In this document: positions 12,033 to 22,389 of the stretch, one piece after another
How positions within the stretch are numbered: the stretch's first letter is position 1
How the letters are laid out: every line of letters starts with the position of its first letter
From: Ophioceras dolichostomum
Taxonomy: Eukaryota; Ascomycota; Sordariomycetes; Magnaporthales; Ophioceraceae
Assembly: GCA_003049485.1 (NCBI GenBank)
Contig: PYST01000379.1
Span: 1-34,894 of the forward strand
Length of the DNA: 34,894 nt
Reading direction: 5' to 3'
The notes under the pieces: generated by a model
Database searches by the model: none
What the model was told of the DNA's origin: nothing
What the model saw: the letters and a program-made list of their open reading frames with translations, nothing else
Position numbers and translations under genes: made by a program

Positions 12033-14076
12033 TCACCCCATCTTCCTAATCCTTGGAAAAGACAACCAAACCCCGGCTAGCACCACCAACAAAGCCAGTG
12101 CAACTGGCTGCAAGACGCCAACCCCCTTCGAGCCCGCGATGGCGCCCACTATAAACGGAAACACAGTCCCTCCCGTGCCGCCCATGGCCATTGAGAACCC
12201 GATGGCGCTGACGTGTATCCTCTTCGGCAGCAGCTTCGCCGCCATCATGATCGCGCCGGGGAACATGGGGCCTAGGAAGAAGCCGAGCAGGGAGACGGCG
12301 ACGGCGGAAACGACGAACTGGGGCACGAGCCAGAAGAGGAGCTCCAGCCCCATGCAGCACGCGAGGTAGATGGCGATGCAGAGGCGCTCGCCGAAGCGTT
12401 CGGTGACAAACCCGAGGACGGCGCGGCCGAGCGTCATGCCGGCCCAGAAGCCCGACTGAGACACGCCTGCTGCATAGGGTGTCGCGTTGCGGACGCGGAG
12501 CATGAATGACACGATCCAGCCGCTTAGGCTTACTAAAGTAAATCAAGAGAGAGAATCGTGTTGTCAACGGTAACTCCATGCCAGACTTGGGGGGTTGGTT
12601 TGCCTTCTGAGCAGTAGGGGGCGGGACTGTTACGATATTGTAAGCTTAATGACGGCGTGTACGCACCCTCGACGCCCATATACACGAAGAAAAACAACGA
12701 GCACAGCCAAGTCACTCTAGACTTCAGCGCCTCCTTAGTACCGGCACCGCCTCCTGCGCTGCCATCCTCATCGTTCATGTGTTCGGCGCGGTACTTCTCC
12801 CCCGTCTTGTTCCAGAAGAAGACCGTCAAACCGACGAGCTCGAGGACCGATATACCGATCTGAATCCCATGAAAGTAGGTAGGTCATTATCACACTATGA
12901 AGTCAGCAAAGCGAGCAGGAAATCAAACACAAACCGTCCTCCTCCGGCCTTTAACCCTACGACGATCGAAATAGCCAGGCAAAACAACAGACCAAGACAG
13001 CCGCCAACGGTGGCAACCAGTACTCACCATAATATAATAATAAGTCCACCACCCCAGCCCCACCGAAACGACCATGTTCGTCGCGATAAGCGGCGCGCAC
13101 AGCGAGCCCACGGAGTAGCACGAGTGCAGGATGCCCAGCACGGTGTTTGGCCTGTCCATGACGCCCACCCACGCGCAAAAGCACGCGTCCGTGAGGCCGT
13201 TGCCGAAGCCCGAGATCATGTTCACCACGACCAGCACCGGGTAGGGCGGGTGGACGGCAAGGACGACGTACGTGATGATGTGCGTCAGGGGCGCGATGAC
13301 GGCCACGCCGCGCTGGCCGAGCGAGGCGTGGATCCGCGCGATGGTGAAGGCCGCTATGGCGTATCCGAGGAAGGGGGTGAGGAAGACGAGGGAGACGGTC
13401 GTGTAGGAGAGGGCGTAGTATTCTTCTAGCTGTTTTGATGAGGAGAAAGAAGAAACGCGGTTCGTCGCGATGCGGGAGTTGGGCGAGGTTAGATTAGATC
13501 AGGCCTGCCACTTACCCACCCAGTACACGGCGTTGTGGGAGGAGAGGGAAAACAAACGGATGGAATCAGCGCGCCCACGACGGCGTCGTTCAAGCCTGCT
13601 ATGTAGAAGGAGAGGAACGCGAACGCTAGCCGCCCGATGTTGCCGGGGGGCTTGTTCCAGCGCTCCGGTGCCTCGATAGGCGACACGTACGGAGGAGGAG
13701 TCGGCGACGATGAGGTTGGCGGGCTGCCGGAGGCGGAACCGGAGGCGGAATTGAACACGGAGCCGGCTTCACAGTCTGACCCGTTCAAGGGGCCGTTCTT
13801 CTCGGCCTTCTCGTCTGGTGGTGGTGGCGGTGGTGCCGTCGTGGCCGACACCGGCACCCGTTTTGACGCTGGGGAGTCATCGGTGGCGGCGGCGTCGACG
13901 TCTATCCCAGCATGACTGATGCCTGTGAAGTTGCGCTGGCTAGTCGGCTCGTCCGCATCGACAGGACAATGCGATTGGTGTTCTCGTACCGCTGCACCGA
14001 TGCCGTCCTTGCCGGACACGGCGGCGTCTGACTGTTTTTCCGGCATGTGGGTCCCGGCCTCGGCCACGGCGGTCAA
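12033..14076 (-). CDS. MFS transporter, BSC6/FucP-like
   Basis: Four predicted exons, 14076..13558, 13429..13028, 12859..12667 and 12532..12033, give 537 residues. Introns are 128, 168 and 134 nt and all joins keep frame: ALIPS|LEEYYALS, YYIM|IGISVLE, and MGVE joined to VSLSGWIVSF. The first ~130 residues are a low-complexity Ser/Pro/Ala-rich tail, presumably cytosolic. About 11-12 hydrophobic segments follow, starting LAFAFLSFYIAGLNDAVVGALIP, with the major-facilitator loop-like TLGRAVLGFVTERFGER in the second half. The GLND-A-GALIP start is typical of fungal relatives of yeast BSC6 and sugar/proton symporters of the FucP type. It sits at the plasma or an internal membrane and the substrate is unknown. 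Its start faces the rhamnogalacturonan acetylesterase gene 1.3 kb away, so a link to sugar uptake is possible. A second in-frame donor at 13515 is discussed in the findings. Confidence 0.85.
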
Positions 14077-14590
14077 AGATGCGGTCTGGCTAGCGGCCAG
14101 TCTTCATCAGCCAGTTTCAGGACTGAAGAATACACCAGGACAGAATAGCTCGGAAATTTCCCAATTACTTCTTATCCCTCCTTTCTCTCACGCTTTCTGG
14201 GTCCTCTGGGTATTTCAACAGCAAGACCAACAAGAAAAAAAGTTGAAGGGTACCAACCAACAAATGTCGGGAGGAGCGTGGTAATGAGGGAGGGTCGGAC
14301 CCACGCCCTACTGATGATCAGAAGGAAACACTCCGACGATTAGCCGGTCTAAGCCCGAAGTGGTCATCGGATCCCGCGCCGCACCGGGCCGCCATGGCTG
14401 CCACGACTGCCAGCAGAATACGACCTGACCAAACTGACTTGGGTATCAGGCTTGCGGCGCCACTATGAGCCGACCGGCTTTTCCGTCTGGGCCGCTTCTC
14501 CTCCAGCTGGGAAAAAACAACCCCATCCGCTCGGAGGTAGTAGACATCCGGCTCGGGGCATCGAAATTACTTATTACGTCGGCTGTTGAA

Positions 14591-14624
14591 CCACGGTTGG
14601 GTGCACTTCCGTGCACCCACGTGG
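14591..14624. repeat. Long inverted repeat (hairpin)
   Basis: Arms TGGGTGCAC (14598-14606) and GTGCACCCA (14611-14619) flank the loop TTCC. They are extended by the outer arms CCACG (14591-14595) and CGTGG (14620-14624) with a 2-base bulge. The right outer arm is part of a CACGTG E-box. Confidence 0.85.
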
Positions 14625-14685
14625 ACGAGTTGCCTCAGTCACCAAGGCAGCCCCCTCGACAGACCTTAGGTCACGTGGGCCCCTT

Positions 14686-14709
14686 GGAATCGCTTACAAA
14701 AGCGATTCC
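14686..14709. repeat. Perfect 10-bp inverted repeat
   Basis: The arms GGAATCGCTT (14686-14695) and AAGCGATTCC (14700-14709) are separated by ACAA. CACGTG motifs lie on both sides (14672-14677 and 14717-14722). Confidence 0.85.
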
Positions 14710-15256
14710 TCCGACTCACGTGTAGACTACCTTTACTCTTCCCTGTACATCATCAGAATCAACAGATTGGTTTACCACGCGCGTGTTTGCTTTTTCCCCT
14801 TGAAGCCTAACCAACACCTTTCCTGTCTCGTCGGTTCCTGCCACCTGGCTGGGCACCCAAAAACACGACTTCTCGGTTCTACCCTTCCTTCGAGAAAGAA
14901 GCCCTGCGTTTTTCAAGTCGTCGGGCAAGGCTGCCGGGTCGTTATGCCGACCACGAGAGCGATGTTCACACATTAAACTTACTACTAGTCCAGCTGTAGC
15001 TTTAGAATTCACGTCTCACCATGAGCAAAATTAGACGGCAGCGCGCAGCATAGCGTCGCGGTTTCGGTTTTTCTGGGTGCCGAGAAGTTAATAGGACATC
15101 TCCACCGCGATGCAATAAGTGAGGGGGTGGAGGACATCACTCCGGCAAAATTAGTGGGACGGGAATACTACCTGCGAGGAGTAGGAATGAGCCGGCCGCG
15201 GTGCAGTACTCGTAGTTGTCCATATCCGGCTATTTAGCATGTGTCCATCCAGTCAG

Positions 15257-15264
15257 TATATAAA
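15257..15264 (+). promoter_or_regulatory. TATA box of the acetylesterase gene
   Basis: TATATAAA lies 112 bases upstream of the ATG at 15376, followed by a pyrimidine-rich leader, which fits a core promoter of a strongly inducible secreted-enzyme gene. Confidence 0.6.
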
Positions 15265-15375
15265 GACACAGTTCTCATCACTGCTGTCATCACGTTCCTC
15301 TCTGGTCTCAACCACCACCCGTATATCAAGCTTACACGCGTGCCAGCCAGGCGGGGACAACCGACACCCGCAGAC

Positions 15376-16273
15376 ATGAAGCCATCATACCCCTTAACAG
15401 CAGTACTGCTCACCGCCCTTCCATCCTTCTCCCAAGCTCACCCTCTCAGAGCAAGAGGCGGCGGGGGCCGTGGCGCCGACTCGGCCCCTTATTTCGTGCT
15501 GACAGGCGACTCGACCGTAGCCGTCGACGGCGGCTGGGGCGACGGCTTCCTCGCTTTCGTGCACGAGCCCGCCGGCGGCCACAACATCGCCAAGAGCGGC
15601 GCCACGACCGTGTCGTTCCGCAATGAAGGGTTATGGGGCCGGGCGCTGCAGATCGCGCGCAGCAGCCGGACGACGTACGACCCCGTGCTCGTGACGATGC
15701 AGTTCGGGCACAACGACCAGAAGGCGGAGAAAAACATCTCGAGCGACCAGTTCCAGGCGAATCTGGAGAGGATGTCGAGGGAGGTTAGGGCTGTTGGTGG
15801 AACGCCGGTAAGTTTCTCGCTTACCCTACTCCTTCTCGTCTCCGTCTCTATTAGAAAGACAGGAGTATTGCGAGCAACACGACGGAGAAGGAAAATCACC
15901 CTGCCTGACGTGAACCAACATTGCACAGATCCTCATCACCTCCCTAACCCGGCGCTCGTTCACGAACGGCGTGGTGATCCGAAACCTCGAGAACGAGCGA
16001 CAGCGCACCATCGCGGCCGCCACCGCCGGTGACGCTTTGTACCTCGACCTCAACGTCGCCAGCACCAACTACGTCAACGCCGTCGGTGAGGCGGACAGCC
16101 AGCTCTACAACTGGGGACCTGGTGACAGGACACACTTGAACCCGGGAGGGGAGGTCGTTTTCGGCAGGATGGTCGCAGACTTGTGGCTCGCCAAGCAGCC
16201 GGAGCTGGGGAAGTTTTTTACGCCGAATCGGACTATTAGCGATAGTATCCGTGACGGAGTGTTCGTGATTTGA
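15376..16273 (+). CDS. Rhamnogalacturonan acetylesterase (CE12, SGNH hydrolase)
   Basis: Two exons, 15376..15807 and 15929..16273, with a 121-nt phase-0 intron (CCG|GTAAGT ... CACAG|ATC), give 258 residues, the usual size for the family. The ATG at 15376 begins a signal peptide ending at SQAHP, so the enzyme is secreted. All SGNH blocks are visible: the nucleophile Ser46 in VLTGDSTVA, Gly/Asn in the later blocks (KSGATT and FGHND, residues 110-114), and the Asp210-x-x-His213 pair in GPGDRTHLNPGG. The family removes acetyl groups from the galacturonic acid residues of rhamnogalacturonan I (hairy pectin), allowing backbone cleavage by other enzymes. It is convergent with the alpha-galactosidase gene, whose substrate may include side-chain galactosides. 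No catalytic residue is missing. Confidence 0.93.
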
Positions 16274-16715
16274 TTTAGTGGAATGAAGGCAGGCACTTAA
16301 ATCCGGGGCGGGGTTGTCTCCGACTTTACAAGTTCCCATTCTTGTGGCGTTAGGAACCACGTGTTCCAGGCACTTTCTGGGGGCCTAGAAAACCTATAAA
16401 CACAGCTCCTTTTTGCACTGAGAGAGCCTCTAAATCTCCCCCAAAGACTCCCAAAATCTCACTCCTTAAGGCGCTTTCGAACGCCACAATTCTGTGACCA
16501 AGGGCAGAAACATCACGAGTAGGGTTTTATAACTGAGCAGAGGACCGTGTCCAAAGAAAGAGTTTTGTTTGAATGTTGCCAACCTCACCGACTTCGGGCC
16601 GTTCCCCAAGCCTGCTGCTCCATTGCATTCCTCGGGTTCCCACACCACGTTTCAAGCCATTCGTTTGTCTTCTTCCCGCCTATGAACCATGAAGCCCCAC
16701 GCCAGACGCCCCGCC
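16274..16715. other. Intergenic region between convergent genes
   Basis: This 442-base stretch separates the stops of the acetylesterase and alpha-galactosidase genes. No gene or repeat was recognised. Confidence 0.5.
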
Positions 16716-18498
16716 TCACAGCTCATCCTTGGCCGTTCTGTACCGTCTCCCGCCTATCCCCCGATGTCTCAGCCTGAAGGCAGCCACACCATGCCGAGGC
16801 ACCTTGGCCTTGAGACCGCTCTTCGCGTCGACCTTCCCGATCTCCACCCCAAACAGCCGCTCGTCCTCTTTCTCCAGCCCCTGTTTATACGGCATCTTAG
16901 TAGCGTTGTACCAGCCGGCCGCCCTCAGAACTCCCTCCGCCTTGATCGCACTCCCCTCCTTCGCCAAGGCAATCACCTCGCTCGCGACCTCGTCCGGCAT
17001 GCGTCCCGCCCACAGATCATAAACATGCCACGTGAGCTGCACCTGCGGCGCCGATCCCCCCGGCCCCTCATGCACGAAGATCTCCTCCAAGCTCGACTTC
17101 ATCGTGAGCGCTTCATCCGCAGCGTTGAGGAACACGACGACCTGGTCCCCATTCGCCAGCTCCCCAGACCAGACCTGCGTCTCGCCGACGCCGTGCCTGT
17201 CCTTCTTCACTTCGTAGTCCAAGCTGATCCGCGCGGCCGATCGGCCCGCGGGATCCTGGCTCACGGCGATGACGGCCGGGTTATTGAGGATCGACAGCGC
17301 CTTCGGGTCAAGGTCGCGTATGTCGGCGCCGATGAGCAAGGGGGATTTGAGGATCGCCCACATGGTGAAGTGCGCCTTGTACTCGTCGTCGCTCATGCCG
17401 CCCTGCCCGACCTCGAGCATGTCCATGTCGTTCCAGCCGCCGGGGATGGCCTTGTTGGAGTACGCCGCGACGCGGTTGATGATGCTCATGACGGAGCAGT
17501 GCGCGCCGGGGGCGATGCAGAGGGGGTTGCGTGGGTCGTCGCATCTGCGCAGGAAAGACGGATGCAGGGGTCAGGGTTTTGGATGCTCTTCAAGTTAGGG
17601 CGGGCGGAGGCAGGCTCTGGTTAAAATTACAAGGGAGCTCACGAGCAAAGAATATCGGGACGCGTAAAGTCGTCATATATATCTCCTGACATCCGCCATG
17701 AGTTTGCGATGGACATTCCCCATGTGTGTACGTAGTCGTCCCCCCAGTTGCAAAGAGAGTAGAGGATAGGGCGCCCAGTCTTCTTCAACGCCTTAGCCAT
17801 GGCGTCGAATCTGTCGTAGGATATCTTAGGGCTGCCGTGTCTACCCATTGAGTAACAATTGTCGTATTTAAGGTAGTCCACGCCCCAAGAGGCGAAGGAC
17901 TCCGCGTCTGCCTCTTCGTGGTCGAGGGATCCAGCTGCAAGTCACATTTTTGTTTTGTCAGCTCTGCTCTGTCTCGAGATGATATTTGGAAAGGCCGAAA
18001 ACCTGCAGCTTGCTCACCATAGTGAGCGCAAGTAAACTCCCCTGCGCTAGAGTACATCCCATAAAGCATCCCCATCTCGTGGATCTTGTCAGAGATGTAG
18101 TTCATGCCATTCGGGAACTTCTCGCTGTCGACGATAAGCTTCCCGTCCTCACCTCGACCGGCCGACCAGCAGTCATCAAGCACCACATAGTTGTACCCCA
18201 AATCACGGAGGCCCAGGTTGACGAGCTTGCGAGAGGTGTCGAGGAGGAGAGCCTCTGAGACATCGCACCCGAGGGAATTCCAGTTATTCTGATGGTGTGT
18301 CAAAGTCAGCTTAAGTTTTGTCTTGAGGATTTCTTGTCCGGCATTTGCCACTAGGAGCCTTAGCCGCCTGCATCTCCAACCGTCGTCTGAAGTCCTTACC
18401 CAGCCCATCTGTGGCGTCCTTGCTAGCCCGTTGTCCACGGCACTGGCCACGCCTAGGAACATCCAAAGAACGCCGACTGTCCTTATATGTGCCTTCAT
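16716..18498 (-). CDS. Alpha-galactosidase, GH27, with C-terminal KDEL
   Basis: Four exons, 18498..18400, 18288..18018, 17934..17643 and 17544..16716 (introns 111, 83 and 98 nt), give 496 residues. The signal peptide ends near GVASA. The joins restore QMGW|NNWNSLGCDVSEA, CAHYAGSLDHEEADAESFASW and ILCSCDDPRNPLC, all standard GH27 sequence. The nucleophile is Asp148 in YLKYDNC, the acid/base Asp208 in WRMSGDIYD, and the substrate-loop strings LDDCWSAGR and GGWNDMDMLEVG are present. The C-terminal beta-sandwich runs to GVAAFRLR. The enzyme releases terminal alpha-1,6-galactose from raffinose-type sugars, melibiose or galactomannan side chains. Unusually, about 14 residues beyond the normal end finish in AKDEL-stop, a canonical ER-retrieval signal, so the protein may be held in the secretory pathway rather than exported. 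It shares a divergent promoter region with the sugar transporter at 19428. Confidence 0.94.
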
Positions 18499-19427
18499 CT
18501 TGAAAGTGAATATTGTATCACTTCGCCAAAGTGAGTAACGAGCCACAAAGTGAGGGGTAATTAATGAGGATGAGGATTTAGGTTACTCGATGTGGGGAGG
18601 GAGGAAGGTCTCTAACCAAAGCCGCTCGGGACAAATCCGATCCCACGGGTTTGAAATAGGGGAGGTCCCGAGAAGACGGGGCGCGCTAGCATGGAAGGGG
18701 GGGGTAAGGAGAACGTTCATCAAGTGGGCGACACTTTAATATGTTGTCGAAATCGCACTCTCATCACAGTCCTGCACACTACTTCCTATGATGCTCGCCC
18801 ACACCGCTGCCGCCCAACGACACGCAAAGTCGCCCAACAGCCCCCCACTATCTGCAAATTCCCGGCGCGGTATTCCGCTAGCGTGTGATGATTAGAAGTA
18901 CTAAGAACATGCACACGAATTGCTGCGGGGACTGCATGCGGACAAACGCGGCAAACCCGATTCGCCCAACCGCATCCGTACCGTACCGTGGATCACGGAG
19001 TGCTACGGGTTTTGACGTCCGGCTCGTCACATTTGTGTCGTCATTCTACGCACAAAAACGAACAAGAAGAGGAAAGAAAAGAGAAGAAAAGAAAGCATCT
19101 CCATCCTTACAACCAAGACTACCAAATTCGAATCATCTGTGCGAATCACATGTCCACTCCTGATATTACAGCGGGATCGGGATTTTTTTTCAATGCGCCG
19201 GTGTCCTTTCCTGCCTCCGGATCTTCCTTCCCAACGCCACCTACCCACCGAGCGAAACTCTATTCCGTCTTCTCGAAAGTTTGCTCCAAGTACTAAAAAA
19301 AGCCCACCACAGCATTTACGCAACGGTGGCTGACGGCGAGGGGCTCCGAGAATTTGCATGTTCGCAAAAGATGGGAAAGTGAGCACTATTCGAAAAAAAA
19401 AAGAAGAGAGAGAGAGAGACAGAGAAT
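18499..19427. promoter_or_regulatory. Divergent promoter region, alpha-galactosidase / sugar transporter
   Basis: This 929-base stretch has no gene. GTGGGG at 18592-18597 and CCCCAC at 18843-18848 match the CreA repressor consensus SYGGRG, but such short motifs also occur by chance. Close to the transporter start are a purine-rich tract (19068-19110) and a GA microsatellite (19392-19421), typical of fungal leaders. Carbon-catabolite control is inferred only. Confidence 0.45.
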
Positions 19428-21233
19428 ATGGGCGGCATCGAGAAGAACGAGGGCGGCGACAACGGCCGTCAGGTCGAGCATGCCGTTTACTCAACCGGCG
19501 GCGACGAAGAGAACCAACAGCCTACGACCAGCGCCAGCATCGATGCCAGCATTGCCAAGGCGAAGGACTACGCGGAGGCAGAACACACTCTCACGCCTCT
19601 CCAGGCCATCAAAGCGTACCCTACTTCGATCTTGTGGTGTCTGGCGCTGTCGACGTGTCTGATCATGGAGGGATACGACACGATCCTGCAAGTCTACCTA
19701 GCCTTACATCTGCCATCGGTCGGGCTGTCTATTCTCGGGTCTACCGTCGTCGTCTTATCTGCTCCAACCAAACCTAACCTAACCTATTAACCTAACCTAC
19801 CTTCCCTCAGCATCGGAAACTTCTTCGCTTTCCCCGCCTTCGCCAAAAAATATGGCCAGGCCGTCGACCAGCGCGGCAACTGGCAGCTCTCGGCGGCGTG
19901 GCAGGCCGGGCTAGGCAACGCGTCCGCGACGGGCGCCTTCGTCGGCTCGCTGCTGAACGGCGTGCTCGTCGCCCGGTTCGGGCAGAAGCGCGTGGTGGTC
20001 TCCGCGCTGGCCGTCATGTCGTGCTTCATACTCGTCACGTTCTTCGCCGATCACGTCTGGATGCTCCTTCTCGGACAGTTGCTGTGTGGCGTTCCGTGGG
20101 GAGTCTTCGCGACGTCCGCCCCCGCGTACGCGTCGGAGGTCTTACCCTTGGCGCTCCGCGTCTACTTCACCTCGTACGCCAACACCTGCTTCATCATCGG
20201 CCAGCTCGTGGCCGCGGGCGTGCTCGCGTCGCTCGTGGGCCGGGGGGACGAGTGGGCGTACCGCATCCCCTTCGCGCTGCAGTGGACCTGGCCGGCGGTC
20301 TTGATCCCGCTGCTTTGCTTCGCGCCCGAGTCGCCGTGGCACCTCGTCCGCGTCGGGAGGCTGGACGAGGCGGAGCGCATGCTCCGGAAGCTGGCGCGCA
20401 AGAACGACCCGAACGCCGACCCCAAAGCCACGCTCGCGGGCATAGTGCACACGAACGAGCTGGAGCAGAGGCTAACTAGTGGCACGAGCTACCTCGACTG
20501 CTTCCGCGGCGACGAGCGGCGCCGTACCGAGATCGCCTGCGTGGTCTTCGCGGGCCAGGTGCTAGGTGGGAGCAGCTTCGCGTACAACTCGACCTACTTC
20601 TTCCAGCAGGTCGGCATCCCGGCCTCGCAGTCGTACAAGGTCAACATCGGCGGGAAGTCGCTGGCCCTCGTCGGCTCGCTGATCAGCTGGTTCGGGCTGA
20701 TGCCCTACCTCGGCCGGCGCACCATCTTCCTCTTCGGCATGTTCGCCATGTCCTCCCTGCTGTTCCTCGTGGGCATCTTGGCGCGCTGGACGGATACTCT
20801 GCACGGTTTCGCCATCGCACAGGCGGTGCTCACGCTGGCGTGGATTTTTGTGTACCAGTTGTCCGTCGGACAGCTGGGCTGGGCGATCCCCGCCGAGGTC
20901 GGCAGCACGCGCGTGAGGCAGAAGACGGTGTGCGTCGCGCGCAACGCGTACTACGCCGTGAGCATCGTCAGCCTCGTCATACAGCCGTACCTGCTCAACC
21001 CGACGGAGCTGAACCTGAGGGGCTACGTGGGGTTTGTCTACGGCACCACCGCGCTGCTTACCTGGCTGTGGGCGTACTTCCGCCTGCCGGAGACGAAGGG
21101 GAGGACATACGCGGAGCTAGACTGGCTGTTTGCGGAGAAGACTCCGACGAGGGCGTTCAAAACGGCGGAGATTAGTGTGTTTGACCTTGAGGAGAGGGAG
21201 GAGCCGGCGGGGGGGTCGCTGGCTGTTCACTGA
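19428..21233 (+). CDS. MFS sugar transporter, maltose/hexose permease type
   Basis: Two exons, 19428..19687 and 19811..21233, give 560 residues. The only join that keeps the family sequence uses a GC donor (CCT|GCAAGT) and CCTCAG, phase 2, and reads MEGYDTILIGNFFAFPAFAKKYG, as in fungal maltose permeases. About 12 membrane segments follow. Sugar-transporter signatures are present: ARFGQKR between helices 2 and 3, GVPWGVFATSAPAYASEVLP, PESPWHLVRVGRLDEA at the end of helix 6, and PETKGRTYAELDWLF after helix 12. The start at 19428 follows a GA-rich leader, and the N-terminal ~60 residues are hydrophilic, as is normal. It imports a sugar with protons at the plasma membrane. Alpha-glucosides are the usual substrates of this subfamily, but the neighbouring alpha-galactosidase suggests galactosides or hexoses. 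Confidence 0.92.
19688..19810 (+). other. GC-AG intron with repeated branch sites
   Basis: This 123-nt intron starts GCAAGT, the standard GC-donor consensus, and ends CCCTCAG. Three CTAAC words (19774, 19779 and 19792) lie 14-37 bases before the acceptor. The nearby GT at 19692 gives a frame that does not fit the family. Confidence 0.7.
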
Positions 21234-22389
21234 CTGACTGATGAGGGAGGGGTGAAGACTGAGGACTCGGAGTCGCTGTGTGGTGGTGTGTGGGACGTGA
21301 ACTTGTCGTTTTGTATCATCTTTTAACAGTCGATTGTCAATATCTTTTAGAGTAGAGAGCTATCGGCGCCCGGATACGACTGTGCAAGAGGAGGAGGCTC
21401 AAAACGAAGGACGATGGTCGCCGTCACCCTTCTGCAAACTTGTCCGTTATTAATGTCTCCTCATCAGCTATTCACGATGATAACTGGCCAAGGATGCCTT
21501 GACTAAACTTTTGTGCTGTGGTGCTCAGTTCAGTTTCTTGCCACATCTCCAAGCGTATAATCCGCAGCCCGTTCACCAGCCCGCCTAAGACAAAGTACCT
21601 TCTCTCCATCAGACACCAACCACAACGACGACAACCACGTACACATACAAATTACTCTCATAGGCTGGACCCGTTTAAGCTCAACTCTCCACCCCCCCCC
21701 CCCCCCCCCCNNNNNCCCCCCCCCCCCCCCCCCCCCCCATTCAAAACTTAAGCCCTCTAGCAATCTTAGTTCCCAACTCGTAAGCACCTTGTCTCGTGCC
21801 TCGCGATCCAGGTAATTAATTACTCCGACGACGACTACATCGACAGCTTAAACACTGCTATCAACGAGGACTACTACCACTCAGGTGACAGCGACGACGA
21901 CGACGGGTACCACTCCGTAGTGCCGTCCTCTTCGGTGCGCAGGCAGGTAGATACTCGCTGGGGGCGACGGGGGGTCTGACTGGGATGCTACGATCTTTCT
22001 AGGCAGGCTATGCGATAGGGGGCAGGGCTCTACCATGGAACCCACTCCTCATGACCCGGATATGGCTATATCATGCTAATCACGACAACAATAAAGGAGC
22101 CTAGGGCGAAATAGCGTGAAAAATAGATACTATTCAGAGCCAATTTCATCCGTGCTTTTCCCCTTCCGCAATTCACTCGTGGCACCGGCTATTAAAGTGT
22201 TCAATACTACTAGAATGTTGAGACTACCTGAAGATTAAGGAGTAGGAGCTTCGAAAACAGATACCGGTCCACGTACAACACCCCCTGTCGCCCGTACCTA
22301 GATGTATATATCTGGTATCTTGAATGCTCCTTACTTACCTTCCACCTCCCCTATACATCCCCAGCTGTAATATGCAGTTCTTTCGGGAC
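21234..22389. other. Intergenic region with assembly gap
   Basis: This holds the 3' flank of the sugar transporter and of the esterase gene, which are convergent. A poly-C tract with five N's sits at 21692-21738. An acidic open frame at 21812-21979 (SDDDYID, EDYYHSGDSDDDDGYHS) is listed in the findings; it has no start codon and is not called as a gene. Confidence 0.5.
21692..21738. repeat. Poly-C tract with 5-N gap
   Basis: Nineteen C's (21692-21710), five N's (21711-21715) and twenty-three C's (21716-21738). The true length of the homopolymer is unknown, so distances across this point are unreliable. Confidence 0.98.

Larger units (their letters stand above)
14077..15375. other. Intergenic region, divergent promoters with hairpins
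   Basis: This lies between the divergent MFS and acetylesterase genes. It holds two strong inverted repeats (14591-14624 and 14686-14709), three CACGTG motifs, a GGCTAT word at 15228 (fits the XlnR-type GGCTAW pattern) and a TATA box at 15257. No gene is supported. Confidence 0.55.

Noticed and set aside
19771..19800. CCTAA-rich run resembling telomere repeat
   Set aside because: The period is five, not the TTAGGG six, and it sits just before an acceptor; repeated branch sites explain it better.
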